NCBI GenBank assembly: GCA_038501625.1
Contig: JAZAYU010000012.1
Coordinates: forward strand, 8,184,001-8,248,000
Direction: 5' to 3'
DNA from: Corbicula japonica
Lineage: Eukaryota > Mollusca > Bivalvia > Venerida > Cyrenidae
Length of the DNA: 64,000 bases
Below, piece after piece: positions 14,101 through 27,600 of this stretch (the first letter of the stretch is position 1; every line of letters starts with the position of its first letter). The translations under genes and the position numbers were made by a program. The notes beneath the pieces are model-generated. The model saw only the letters and a program-made list of their open reading frames with translations. It was not told the DNA's origin and did not search any database.

Positions 14101-15586
14101 GATTGATCAAAGATAGTTTTGGGAAATCGACTCGGATAATATTGCTCTTTCGATGATTGTAAAATTAAAATAAGCTACAAGCTCTGTTTGATCTATAATT
14201 TGGTCTGTAATATGTATGACTGTTAATACGACTTTGAAAAGTTTTTAAACTGAATAAGCAATTTTATATGCGTGTGTTAAAATTCTTCCTTTCATGTGAG
14301 GTAGTGTAAGTGTCAATTAAATTTAACCAATCCAGCAATACTGGAATCAATATTTTGTTTGTCAAAATTATACATATCAAAGAATGTTTCCATACAATAT
14401 TAAAAAATATTTACTCGTAAAGGAAAGAAGTAATATTTATAATATATATTATTTTGAAGATTGCATTACTGACGCCTGTGGTTTTCAATGCGAAGAAGTA
14501 TGTCACTGCAAACATTTTACACTTGACGACCGAATATATGGAAATTGTTCTACTGGTTGCGATGGCAGATGGATAGGGATCGGTTCAAAATGTGATACAG
14601 GTACCATTTCATGTAAATTAACCAAAATGTTGAGGAATCTCAAAGTCAAGTATCCACTTTTTTGCCGTTTCATTGGTTAAAAACCTTCAAACGTCCTCAA
14701 CAAGACGTAAGTTTATCTTATTTGTATAAATGTTTGACAGCAAGGAATATGAACATGTATAACTTTGAAAAATCAATAACAGAATGCAATAGTACCTGAA
14801 TTGATGAGCTGAAGTTCTGTTCTAACTAGACTGACTGTTCTGGTGCCAAAGTAGGAATACTATATCGGTGCGATAATAAATTGTACTAGATAAATAGAGG
14901 ATATTTTGTTTTCGCCAGTGAACTATATAAATATATTTCACCAAATTAGCTCCGGAGTTAAAATGTCACTGTAAATTGTTCTTAAAATCACAATTCAAAT
15001 AAATAAAACTTAACATACTTAACTTTTTTGAAAATTTTATCATTTATACATATTGTGTGTGTTGATTGCAGTTTATCGTTTTTTTGTTGTGGGGTTTCGG
15101 CAAAAAAAAAATACATTAAATGTACTATTAGCCAAAAAATAACACGATTCATTTTCTACATCATTTAGGGACAATCCTTGTATCTGTTATTGTTTTTAAA
15201 GAATGTTCAACAAAAGAATGGGGGAAACTTTGTAGCAATTCATGTGGCCAGTGCAACAATTCTGAACCGTGTGACTTCCAAACCGGAGCATGTCCGAATG
15301 GATGCCGACCAGGATTCCAGGAAAATAGTAACTGCAATGTTGGTATGTGCTATTCTTAATTTAAAACCATTCTCATTCAGTTGTTTTGCTAGAGTAAGAA
15401 ACTTATTTCCTTGCATCTTTTGATGTCATTATACTTTCCAAATGTATACACTTAACATATCATTTACAGTTACATCGATTCTGAAAGCGATGTTATTATG
15501 TAACATCTTGTTAAGGTAATGCTAACGTTATCAGTTTAAAAAATTAGGTCAGTATGTTATTTCCGTCCAACTTCCTAGCAATTAAT

Positions 15587-15619
<33 letters not shown>

Positions 15620-15629
15620 TTAAGCAAGC

Positions 15630-15661
<32 letters not shown>

Positions 15662-18600
15662 TCTTTATTTATAGAGGATGACATATTTAGCAATAAACTA
15701 ATCTTCCATATGACCCTCCTTACAAGTATTAACATAAAAAGATTAAGATAAACACGATGATCATAAATAAAACAACATCACAGATCACAATATGATATTA
15801 TAATAAGAAATGAAAGGGTGTTTTGCATTTAATGGGTAGGTGCGTGCGTGTGTGTGCGTGTGAGTGAGCGAGTGCGTGAGTGGCGTGGGTGTTGGTGCGC
15901 GAGTGTGTGTGCGAGGCCTTTGCGCAAGAAAGAACTGAATATTTAAGGAATTCGAGTACATAAATCAATAATTCACAAAGCATTTTATATACATGCCTTA
16001 ACACATTTGCTGTTCCAATGAGGCAATATTATACATTTTCTTATCTTAAACAACATCAAAAATTGAACATAAAATATAAAAGGAACTAACAATGAATCAT
16101 CCAGTCCACTTTAGGTACAAAGTTTTAAAGGTGTCTACAGTAGAAGCATCTTTTATTTCTTTAGGAATTCTGTTCCATAAACAACTGCCTGAATAAATAA
16201 ACTATTTTTATATAATTCTAAGTGTGGCATTGGGATACAAAAATTATGGTTAATATGGGATCGTAATGTATAATTTTCGAATTGTAATCGGTCACGAGGA
16301 ACATACATTTGCAAATATAATCCGGTAAGACATTGTGGGCTACTTTGTACATAAAAACAGCTTTATTAAAAATAAGTCTTTGGTGAAACCTTTGAATATT
16401 TAATTTTTGCAGAGCTGAGTCAAAATCAATGTATTCATTGCCTAAGGTGGTTCTCCATGCTCTTGGTTGTACACATGCCTGGTAAAACAATGTTCTAGAA
16501 TTACTTGGAAAGAAATCCTTAATTTTTGACAGAAGCCAAATGTGAGAGGATATTTTTCTGCATATTGCTTTTACATGGAAATCCCATTTTTAGTCATTTT
16601 GAAAATGACTCCCAATATTTTTTTCACATGAACTTTGATCAATTTTAAAATCTTTGTAGAATAAAGAGATCTGAACGCTTTCAAAGCAACGTCTTTATTG
16701 TTGTGTTGAAATAATATATGGTTTTATCAGTATTGATTTGCATGCCATTGGTTGCAGATCATTTTTGTGAATTAAAAAGAGCTGTATTTAAATTAGATTC
16801 TAGAATACTCTTATCACTTTGAATATCATAAATGGTTGTATCATCGGCATAAAGATCGGTTGAACAAATTGCGTGCCCGATAGCGAGAGGAAGGTCGTTT
16901 ATAAATTAATGGGTTCTATGATTAATTTCTGCGTCTTAAACATATTCATTTAACATTAAACCCATCTCATCCGATGAAAGAAACAAGGAAGTGATAAATA
17001 TAATAAATTTTGTATGATGCCATTATAGAATGCTTGAATGGAACATATGGTTACAATTGTTTCAACAAATGTGGACATTGCCAAAACAAATCCTCCTGCA
17101 ATAAAGTAGATGGTGTTTGTGAAGATGGTTGTGATTTAGGATGGCTAGGAAGAAAGTGCGACACTGGTAACAATTATTTCTCTATGTAGTTTCGCACTGT
17201 GAAAGAGTTTTTACAGACCTGACTTTCCTCGTGTAGTTTCTAATTTACTACTGAAAATATTAATTGCTGAAGACCACTATATCTCCCTGTCAAACTTTTA
17301 AACTATTTACCAAACGTTTCGACGGGCGTTTTTGTGGCACTCTATCACTTTTATTGAATTTTAAGTGCAAGAAGTAATATAAAAAGATTGATGTGTACTA
17401 CTGAACTCTAGAGTCTTTTAATTTCCCATTTATTTTTTGTCAATTAGTTTTGTCTCCATTTCTTTCATTTTGATTTTTTTCTTTTGAACAATTTACGTAT
17501 AAAAAAACTAAACAATAAACCAGTCTAGTATTTGTTTGATTTCATCCGCTACGGTAATAAATAGTGCGATTTAATTATATGTTGTAATTAGAGAGATATA
17601 TCGAAAAGATTCAATAATAAAATAATGGACCTTTTGTACTTAATATCAAAGTTTATATTCAATCTATCATACTAGGTCTGATTTGTACACTTGTTCACCA
17701 TCATATTATGGCATTTATGTATCTTTTATGTCATGACACATTTCAATTTTTGTACTATAATATACCCTTTACAGTAACATCGATTCTGAAAGAAATAGTA
17801 GTTTGTAATAAATAGTAACTTCTTGTTAAGGTGATGCTAATGTTGTCATTTTTAAAAATTAGGTCAGTATATTCTTTTCGCCCAACTTTATAGCAATTAA
17901 CGGGTTTGATGATTAATAACCTCTTTGTAAACATATTAAGTCAAGATTAAATCCATCTTATTCGATGAAAGAAACAAGGAAATGATTGCAGAGAATAAAT
18001 TTTGTATGATGTCATTATAGAATGCTTAAATGGAACATATGGTTACAATTGTTTCAACAAATGTGGACATTGCCAAAACAAATCCTCCTGCAATAAAGTA
18101 AATGGTGATTGTGAAGATGGTTGTGATCCAGGATGGCTAGGAATAAAATGCGACACTGGTAACAATTATTTCTCTATGTAGTTTCGCACTGAAAAAACAT
18201 TCATTTAAAAAAAATAATTTGAACTTTTTTTACTCAAGTAATTATGTTCAATTAAACATTCACCTTAAATTGAATTAGGCATTAATGACAACAATAAATA
18301 TTCTTGTTGTTGTATTTCTAAGTTTTATGTCCCTCCCGCCTCTTAACGAGGACATAATGGTGTGGACATACCGTCTTTCCACGGTGTAGGAAGACCCCAG
18401 ATGTCCCCCGGGCAATTTTCAGGCTCGAGAGGGGATCTGGGTAGAACCACCAACGTTCTGCAAGCTAGCAGGTTAGCTTCCTCACATGACCCTTGAAGGA
18501 CTCGAAATCACAGCGGTAAAACTCAAGTGATTCTAGGCCGGAAACCTTAACCACTTATGTTTAGATTATAAACATTGAAATGCAAATGTTTCTTCTTTGT

Positions 18601-21600
18601 CACAATGCCATTTATATTTTTATGTTTTGTATGTTTTGCATACCACATTGTTAAGACGATGGTTGGGTTTGAGTTAATAACCCAAGGTAACCTGTACTTG
18701 TTTTGTTTGTCTGCCCTGGCCGATGTAAACCACAGATCCTGGTTAACACTCCAGCGGCATAAAACTTTACCATTTCCGCTCTTCTTTTGGCTATGTAGGA
18801 GGGTTGTGTTTTCTGTGTGTGGCCGTTTTGAATTGCACATTTCACATTTTTAGAATGTAGCCCTGGGAGCTACGGAGATGGTTGTTCATTTGATTGCAGC
18901 GATAACTGCGTAAATAATTCAACTTGCCATCATAAAAATGGCAGTTGCACATCTGGGTGCAAACCTGGCTGGGTCGGTGAAAAATGTGAACAAGGTTAAG
19001 GCAGCATTTATACGTATATTATTTCTATTATATTTTTGTTACTTTTCTTGGCTAGTATGTTAAAGTATCATGTCGTTTAAATAGCTTGATCTCGCTATTT
19101 TCAAATAAAGGATCAATTTCATATAAAACCTTAACATCATGAACATGTTGATGCTAGTATGCTACGTCATAGTCGATAGTCTATTTATGTAAAGCACATA
19201 CTGTTCCTTCATCATGTGGATTGATCTTATGCTAAGACACTTTAACAAATCGGCTTGTTATGATAATAGGTTTGTTTCATTCATTGGTTTAAAAATGGAG
19301 AAATCTAATTGGTCAGTGTATGTTGCTTATCAGAACCTTTGGGATTTTTTTAAATGTTTGTTCGTAAATAATTGAAAAGTTCAAGCCTTATTTATAAAAC
19401 GAGTGTATTATTTTGAAACATGATTTTTCAACATTTAAATCCAGATTGCAAAGCAATTTGCTAAAAGAATTTGTCTTACGCGGATCATTAACATAATCCC
19501 GCGTATGAAATCTAGGTCTGTTAACCCTACACTACAAGTAGGCGTTGTATTTCCCCAATTATATAATGTTGTCAACATTTCTGTTAAAGAATGTGATAAA
19601 GGATTCTTCGGGAAAGATTGTTACTTGACATGCTCTCCTTATTGCAAAGAAAGCTTTAAGGATTGTCAGCATGTAAATGGCTTTTGTGAAGAAGGATGCA
19701 TAGAGGGTTGGACGGGTTCTGATTGCACACAGAGTAAGCATTTCATCTATATGTTGGTATAAATCAGTATGTTGGACTACAGTAGGAAGAACATTTTAAA
19801 GCTCACAACCTTTCCTTTTTAATTTAATGGTTAAATGCATCACACTAATCATGAACTGCATTTGATAAAGTTCAAAGTCATGTACACTAATTTTGTACTA
19901 TAACTATGTTTTATTTGTTAGTATTATCAATTATATTTCTTCAGTATAGAATCGACTCGTACATTTCAAACATAGAACTCATTAAATCTTTGATGATTTT
20001 ATTTGATTAAAGGACAAGTCGGGGAAATTCCGGACAAGCCCATTAGTGTCGGAATTATAGCTGTCGTCGTTGTTCCAGTGCTCTTTATCGTTGCTGCTAT
20101 TGGACTGGCGTATTGGAAAAGAAACTTTATTATGCAACGGTTAACTTTTTTATTGAGGAGTTATTAGATAAAATAATGTTTAAATTAATAACAGTTTTTT
20201 TTATTAAGATCAGGCAACTATATCAACACTAAGAAACTGTAGAAATTCATATTCACAAAAGAGATAATAGAAAAGAAGTAGATGTATAATGTTTCAAATG
20301 TTAAGATAAATTACGCTTAGCAAAACACCACACCCATAAAGCACACCGTTGACACAGGAAGATGGAAGAAGCATATATTGATAAGTTGACAGTTCATAAT
20401 AAAACACCATTTGATAACGAAAGAGAACCCGACGGGTTACATGTAAAACCTTGGAACGGTAAATGCAAAACAATGTTGCCACTTAGGCTTTCATGTTGTA
20501 ATCTATAAACAAAACACATTTAATAAACGTTGAGTTTATCGTTTTGGAATGGCCTGTGTAAAGTTTTTTTTTAAATTAAAATCTCTTTCTATACCTATCT
20601 TTATATTGACCAATTACAAAGTCTGACATATACTTTGCATATTTATGATTAAAACAGTTTTGAAAGAAACATCATCTTTCGAATTCATGGTTTAACTTTC
20701 AGTTGTTCTAAGCACGCTACAAAAAATAATGATTTGACAATCCATTTTACCAATAAAACATTTGATGATAAATCAACGAAAGAAGATGATGAAGACGACG
20801 AAGAAGAATTTGATAAAATAAAGAGTGATTTGTCTGTATATGATGCAATCAACTTCTATGCGAATGAAGAAAGTGGTACGTTCCAACTAAGGGCAAAAGT
20901 ATTAAACATATATCTTTCGTTAAAACAATGATAAAATTAATGAAAAGGGAAGTATGAAAGCCACCGAACACGACAAATATCAAAAGACTGCAAGCTCGGT
21001 TTGGTATAAAGTTTGTCTCTAGTAGAGATGCATAAAACAGCACTTGTTATATGTGCTGGAAGACGTTGTACAACGCATTTATGGTGTTGGAAAAGAAGAA
21101 AAGGGAACTCGCAGGGCTTATATGAAACTATTGCCGGCTGGGTTTGATTGAGTCTGTTAATAAGATTTAGTGGGCATGCATATACCTAGCCCCGAATTCA
21201 GCCCGACTCATTACATAAATAAAGAGTGCCAATTTTGTTACATTTACATTTACAAAAGAAGTCTTGAAACTTCAAACTGTTGTATCACGTTATTGCAAAT
21301 AATAAGTTCTCAGAAGTGTTCTTCATAAGGTGTTAATGTCATAAGTATGAAAGTCTACAACTCCGTTTTCACAAATCCGAACATGGTTACAAATATTTAT
21401 TAATTGCTTTATTTAGAAATATTTCACGATACCTTATTTTCAAAAGATATTTCATTTTATTTAAGACTAAATTATATCTACATGTTAGGTAATTTAAAAA
21501 TATTTTCCCATTATGTGTCTGTCCCAAAACTGTGCGGAAAATAACATTTCTCTTCAGCTGTATATTCGACTTTATCTCTGTATACAATTCGAGCTGTTGA

Positions 21601-24600
21601 ACTGGAGGATATACTGGAAAGAAAAACAGATGACAATTTTCAGGAAGAGTTCGATGTAAGTTATTCTTTTGTTGTACGCACGCCGAATATTCAAATTTGT
21701 CATCTCGTGTAAATGTTTAGAATAAATGTTTTTGAGGAATTTGCTCATGTTATAAAAGCACAACCTCCCAACAAATCTGGAAAGGAGAGAGAGAGGGAGC
21801 ATTAGTTTGTGACAATTTGTAATCGGTGACGATTAAACCATGTTCTAGATTATATCAACCTTCTTGTTCATTGACGTTTTACGTTTTCCTTTTTATGTAT
21901 CAGTATTGCGTTGCTAGGTTATTTTAGAAACCTACTTATACAAGTTTCTTTGAAGAAATAACTAAACTGAAAGCTCAATGTCTGAACTTTGCTTTGTTTA
22001 AGTGGATCATATTTTAAAATGTATAACTTTCAAATGGAATTGTGATATTAAAAAGGCTTTTTAGTGATTTTATATGTTTTTATGTCCAGATCACGAAGGG
22101 TCGGCTTTATATATTTATCATTAAGTTCATATGTGGATTCATCACAAAATTATATTTTGAAGATACTGACAAATATTTTTGAAACTCATCGCTGTTAGCA
22201 GTTACGGCCTCGAAGTTCTTTGAGCACGATACTTACGTGCTGTGTAAATAGTACTTCTAAAATTACTTTTGTTGTAATATTTCGGCCAGTATATAGACGG
22301 GTGGTTTCAATATCCCAGCCAATATAGATTCGGATATTGTTCAATCACCCCAAGGATATACTTACTGCTTTTTATTTAATTCTGTATTTGGCGTTGTCTG
22401 TGGTATGCAGGATTTATATTCTCAGATTCCCTGTCAAAATTCTATTTTGTTTGGTTCCGCCCATTGTTTTCTCGTTTAAGGGAAACCTAAACTTTTATCT
22501 GGATACCTTAAGCCGCTTAACATGGAATGGTATTAATCTGAAAATACCGCATTGAAGGTTCCATGTTCACCGCCATATTCATACCATCGTTTGGGATGGA
22601 TCAAAATTGTACTGTTTATTAGTGTAAATATTGAGTTCCGGGACCAGGCGGCGTGGGCAGTAATATGCAATTCCATTACTGTCTATGAACAGGCTCAATC
22701 AAACCGAGCCTGCAACGTTTTCATTTATCGTGTTCGGTTGCTTTCAAAGATCCTTTTCAATTATCTCAATGGAATCCAACCGAAAATGAGTGATAACCAT
22801 GAACAAGCTGGATTGTCCCATCCTACCTCGAAGGTTTATGTAATAGTTTGTGTTTTAGATTAAGATATAAATGTGTGTAAATATCTAGTTAAAACGAAGT
22901 TTTATAAATTATGAAAAGAATTGTTATGTCTACGAATATTGTCAATGTCTCACATAGGGTCAAAAGGTCAAAAGTCAGGAGTTTCGACCCATTTCAAAAA
23001 TCAAAAGTGATCTCTGGTTTAAATGGTGACTGTGACAAACCTGTCATGACCTTGGTTTTATGGCGGCCCGACTATCATTCTCCACTTTTATTACTTTGAG
23101 AAGAAAAGTAAAATTGCAGGTTGGGTCATTGCCCTTACTAGCTACATGTCATGCTTAATTTATGACCATGAACATAATATCATATATGACTTTTGTAGAG
23201 TATTCCATATGGGCTTCGGGATGCAACGTTTGTTGCTCAGAGGGAGGAAAACATATTTAAAAACAAATACAAGGAAGTTTATCCGTGTAAGTATAAACAT
23301 ATTGAAACATCAACACAGCACAGCAAGGCACAGTGCAGTACAGCACAGAACAGCATAGCGGACCGCACCGCACCATACCGGTGTAACTTTTTTTCGCTCA
23401 ATCTAGGCTTGATATCGCTTTTAATATAATTTTTACATTTTAAATTTTATAGAACAGTCTTGAAGCGATGTGCATCAGCCTTCAAACACGTCATGTGGTT
23501 TAGTTATGTTTAATCACTGGTAAAAAGTATGTGGCTTTTATAAACGTGATATTTAATCCTGATATCCACTAACATCCTCTTGTTTCTATAATCCATGCTG
23601 AATAGCCTAAATACAGGGTTCGGCGTTTATATAGACGACTTTAAGTATACAATCCGCAATTTTTCAGTCTAAAGAAAAATTAAAATAGACGAAAAAGAAA
23701 CTTTTCCATCGTTTGGAGTGAATCTAAATTGTACTGTTTATTGCTGTTAATATTGAGTTGCGCTCTACCCGGGGCCTGGCGGCGTGGGTAGTAATATGCA
23801 TTTCCATTACTGTCCATGAACAGGCTCAATCAAATCAAGCCTGCAATTTTTCATATTTCTCGTGTTCGGTGGCTTTCAAAGTTCCCTTTTCATCTATTTT
23901 AAAAAATTATTATATAATTCTTATTCTTAGCAATCGCAAAATCATTTGCAGATGTAAAACCCTAAACATCAACCGCCATTTATCTATTTTATATTAATTA
24001 GCTCTTATTTGAATTGGCATACTTATAACAAAAATGATCTCTCTCCCTCTCTTCTATTTCGCTGCGTGGGGAGGCTGTGTTTTGTGAGTGTGGAGATTCC
24101 TAATATGCATATTTCACTTTTTTGTGAAATAGTAGATTTATTTCTACATTTATTGATTACAAAAATGAACAGGTTTCAAATGGCAATATAGATTTATGTA
24201 AATCTGTTGCAAAATAAACGGTGACAATTTGATAATTGTTTGGCAAACAAAAGAATAAAAAATGTTTATTATGGTTTGCGTAATTGGCATATATTCTGTA
24301 AGATAATTTGTAAAACTTGGTTTTTGTTTGATCTGATTTCGTGTCTCCCCGTACATTCAATCAATGCTGTTGTCATTTACGTCCTTGAAGGTCGTTGAGC
24401 ACGATACTTATGTACTATGTTAATAGCACTTCTAAAATTGCCTTTGTTGTAATATTTCGGCCAGTTTTGAGATGGGTGGATTCAATTTCCCAGCCAATAT
24501 AGATTTGGATATTGTTCAGTCACCCCTAAAAATATACTCCCTGCCTTTTAAATTTTGCCTTTGGCGTTGTCTGTGATATGCAGGATCCATTGAAGGTTCC

Positions 24601-27600
24601 ATGTCCACCGCCATATACACACCATCGTTTGGGATGGTCTGAATTATACAGTTTATTGGTGTAAATTTCGTGTTGCGCTCAGCCCGAGGCCTGGCGGCGC
24701 GGGCAGTAATATGCATCCATTACTTTCCACGAACAGGCTCAATCAAGCCTGCATTATTTTCATATTTGTCGTGTTCGATGGCTTTCAAAGTTCCCTTTTT
24801 AACCAGCGAAGCTGGTTTAACTAATCACAATTCTGAAACCGGTATCAAACCAAAACGAGGCACTGGCAACCGGCGATTTACGCATTTCAGAGTAATCAGA
24901 GCAAGCAAAGTAGTCCAAGTTTCCTGTTACGTGTTAAAGTTGGCTTAAGTTAACGTTAGTATCGCTAAAAGAATACTTGACTGCTTCACTGCGCTGTCCC
25001 TAATTTTAAACACAATCGACAACAGTAAACCACTTTTATCTGGGGGTTGTAGCCTCCAGGGATTCTTTAGATAGCCACAGATATGTTACCTTTAGGTAGA
25101 GATATAAACGATATTCCCGATGTTAGGATATTACAATAGCAAAATATTAATTCTGAAATATTTAATATATCTTTTCTGCTAATTCGAAGCTCAAAATAAC
25201 AGTGAAAACTTTTTCTTTAATTTGTCATTTTAAAGCCATTTCAATATTAAACGTTTGTTCCGCGGCTAAACTGTTTCACGATTTTTTTTATCATTAACAA
25301 TAACGATAATGATATATTTCCATCTTAGCATTTTTTCTTCAATTGCCCACTTTATGAAATCAATGCGCAAATGCTTTCACTTGAAATTTTCAAGACATGT
25401 TGCGAACATTTGTTTATTATTTGATGATAGGCGTTCGTGAGCGTTGTAAATCACTGAACATGAAGCAAGCATCATTGCTGAATATTTTTATATATTGGAT
25501 TTCCACATATAAGCGTGACCAGTAAACAGTTAACTATTGAGATGTGTAAAATTTTACATATGAAAACTAGTATATCGGATATTACTCGTACAGAAATAAG
25601 GACATGTAATATTTACAGATCTATGTATTCGAAGCATGCTACGAGCAAGCGCGGTACGTGGCAGGAGACACGTCGACAATAAGGCCATCAGTGGGTCCAA
25701 GGAACGGACTATGATTTGTTTCAGGAATAATGCATAATTTACATTTTTTCCAAAGGTGAAGATGTTTACTAGGTTTACGTTTTCGATTAAGCTAGAGATG
25801 ACTACTATTTTTGTTCGGAGTACATGAAATCATAGGCGCAGTAACACATTGAATATGCAAATGTCAGTGACGTCACAATTTCCTGCGTTTTGAAGAAAGC
25901 CAAATAACAGTAAAAGTACGTGTGAATATAGAGGACAAACCATGATGAAGCCTAAAATTAAAAACGACACATCTGTCTGCTAAAACTGATGTTATATGAA
26001 CGGATTGTAAGCTAATGGACATTTATCCCAGCTCCTTAACAACCAAAACTCAATGATATGTTTACAAATGTCTTAAATCTGGCACCATTTTCTAATAAAA
26101 TGCTACATGAAAAAAAACCATTTAGTCCGTTATTGTATACAACTTAATACGGTGGAAATTTATGGTATAAAGTATAATAGTAATTCATTTTCCTCTGAAA
26201 TTGTCTTCAATTTTACGTGTGTTATCTAGCATTAAATTCCAATGCTTTCGGCAATGTTATGACTCGGTTGTTTTATCTTAATATGTAGGATTCTCAATTC
26301 TATGATTTCCTTTACATGTTATTCACAATGAAGGAAACAATTATATATTTCTTATTTCAAATAAATGCATAATCATTCCCATCGATGGGGTCTTAGTTTT
26401 TATATCATTTTTCGTGTTCATTCTGTCTTTGGGATGTCAGTACACAGATTTCACTATTATAATTTCTTGCTTAAAACCCTTTACTCAGTATATACGCCTT
26501 TCATCACATAGGTGACCAGTTCAGGTCCCAGTCAGCTGGCACAATAGTGCCATCTGATCTGGATCTAAAATTTGTGATTACTGGTCGGAAAAAAAATTAT
26601 TATTCTAAAAGCGAACATTTTAAATCCAAATCAGATCGCACAGATGTGCCAGCTGATATGGATCTAAGCTGTTCGCCTAACCTATAAAGGTATATCTATG
26701 GAGTAAAGGGTTAACGGAAGCCTTCATCCAGATAATACATGGAAACCCTTATTTCCACTATCATATAGACAAGATGAAGGTCTTTGCGAGTGAACCAAGT
26801 TCTTTTGCTTTTTTGTAAATGGATACATGTATGACAATCATGGCACTGGCTATTCTCAATAAGCAAAATCGCTTCGCTGGTTATCTGTACTTTCAGTACT
26901 TTGATTTATCTTTTACAACTATCGAATAGGACCAACAATTTAGCTACATTAATGATTATGCTTTTACATTTATTTTCTTCATTTAAGATGATCATTCAAG
27001 GGTAATCTTGAAGAGGATAGTGAAAGGACAAGATGCCTCTGACTACATTAACGCATCCTATATCAAGGTAGACTCGTATGAATATTTTTGCGAGAACGGT
27101 TTCATAACATTATTGTTCATACTAGCTGTTTTCATTTTTATCACCGTTCTGATGTGTTATTTTGAATTACGTATGGTGTCAAATATTCCGTTGTATCTAA
27201 CATTTATTTAATTCATTTGTTATTAATAAAACTGTAAAAACTAGAACACATCCGGTTGTATTTTCAGGGGAATATCAAGAACCGTGCATACATAGCAGCG
27301 CAAGGTAAATAATATAAAAGTGTCCACCGAGTCATTTGAGAACCGCCAAAATAAAAACGTCTCTCTATCAGTCCAAATATCAAAAGTGAATATTTTTTCC
27401 GGTTTTCAAAGCTGATATTTTTCATTGCTTTTTCGTTGACGTAGTACATCGGACAAAAATTTAATTTTACGAAGTTTAATCCAATTTATGCAGTGTATGT
27501 ACTTCAGATATCGTATATGCATGGAATTCAATCAATTACTTATTAATAACGGAAATAGAATTTTATCAATTACTTAATAATAGAAATGAAATTTGATCAA

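Larger units (their letters stand above)
15588..16911 (-). mobile_element. 5'-truncated CR1/jockey-like non-LTR retrotransposon
   Basis: Read on the - strand: INDLPLAIG then YADDTTIYD (RT catalytic motif; codons at 16840-16851), later FNKAVFMYKVAHNVLPDYI and finally CLWNRIPKEIKDAS and VDTFK, stop at 16097-16099. This is the RT C-terminus typical of jockey/CR1-like elements. Internal stops and shifts make it inactive. The 3' tail is the TAAG microsatellite at 15593-15661. A short AATTAAT direct repeat flanks it. Confidence 0.82.
15459..17166 (+). repeat. Duplicated intron+EGF exon block, copy 1 (interrupted)
   Basis: 15459-15590 and 16910-17166 together match 17761-18158. The match breaks at CAATTAA, where the non-LTR element sits. 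Shared words include ACATCGATTCTGAAAG and TCTTGTTAAGGT. Confidence 0.8.

Noticed and set aside
15798..16004. 68-codon - strand frame rich in His/Thr
   Set aside because: It reads the GTGCG low-complexity run in the 3' region of the non-LTR element, after that element's stop codon.
22337..22863. Two open frames of 72 and 103 codons
   Set aside because: Both lie in interspersed repeat R2, and related frames in other R2 copies are not conserved.
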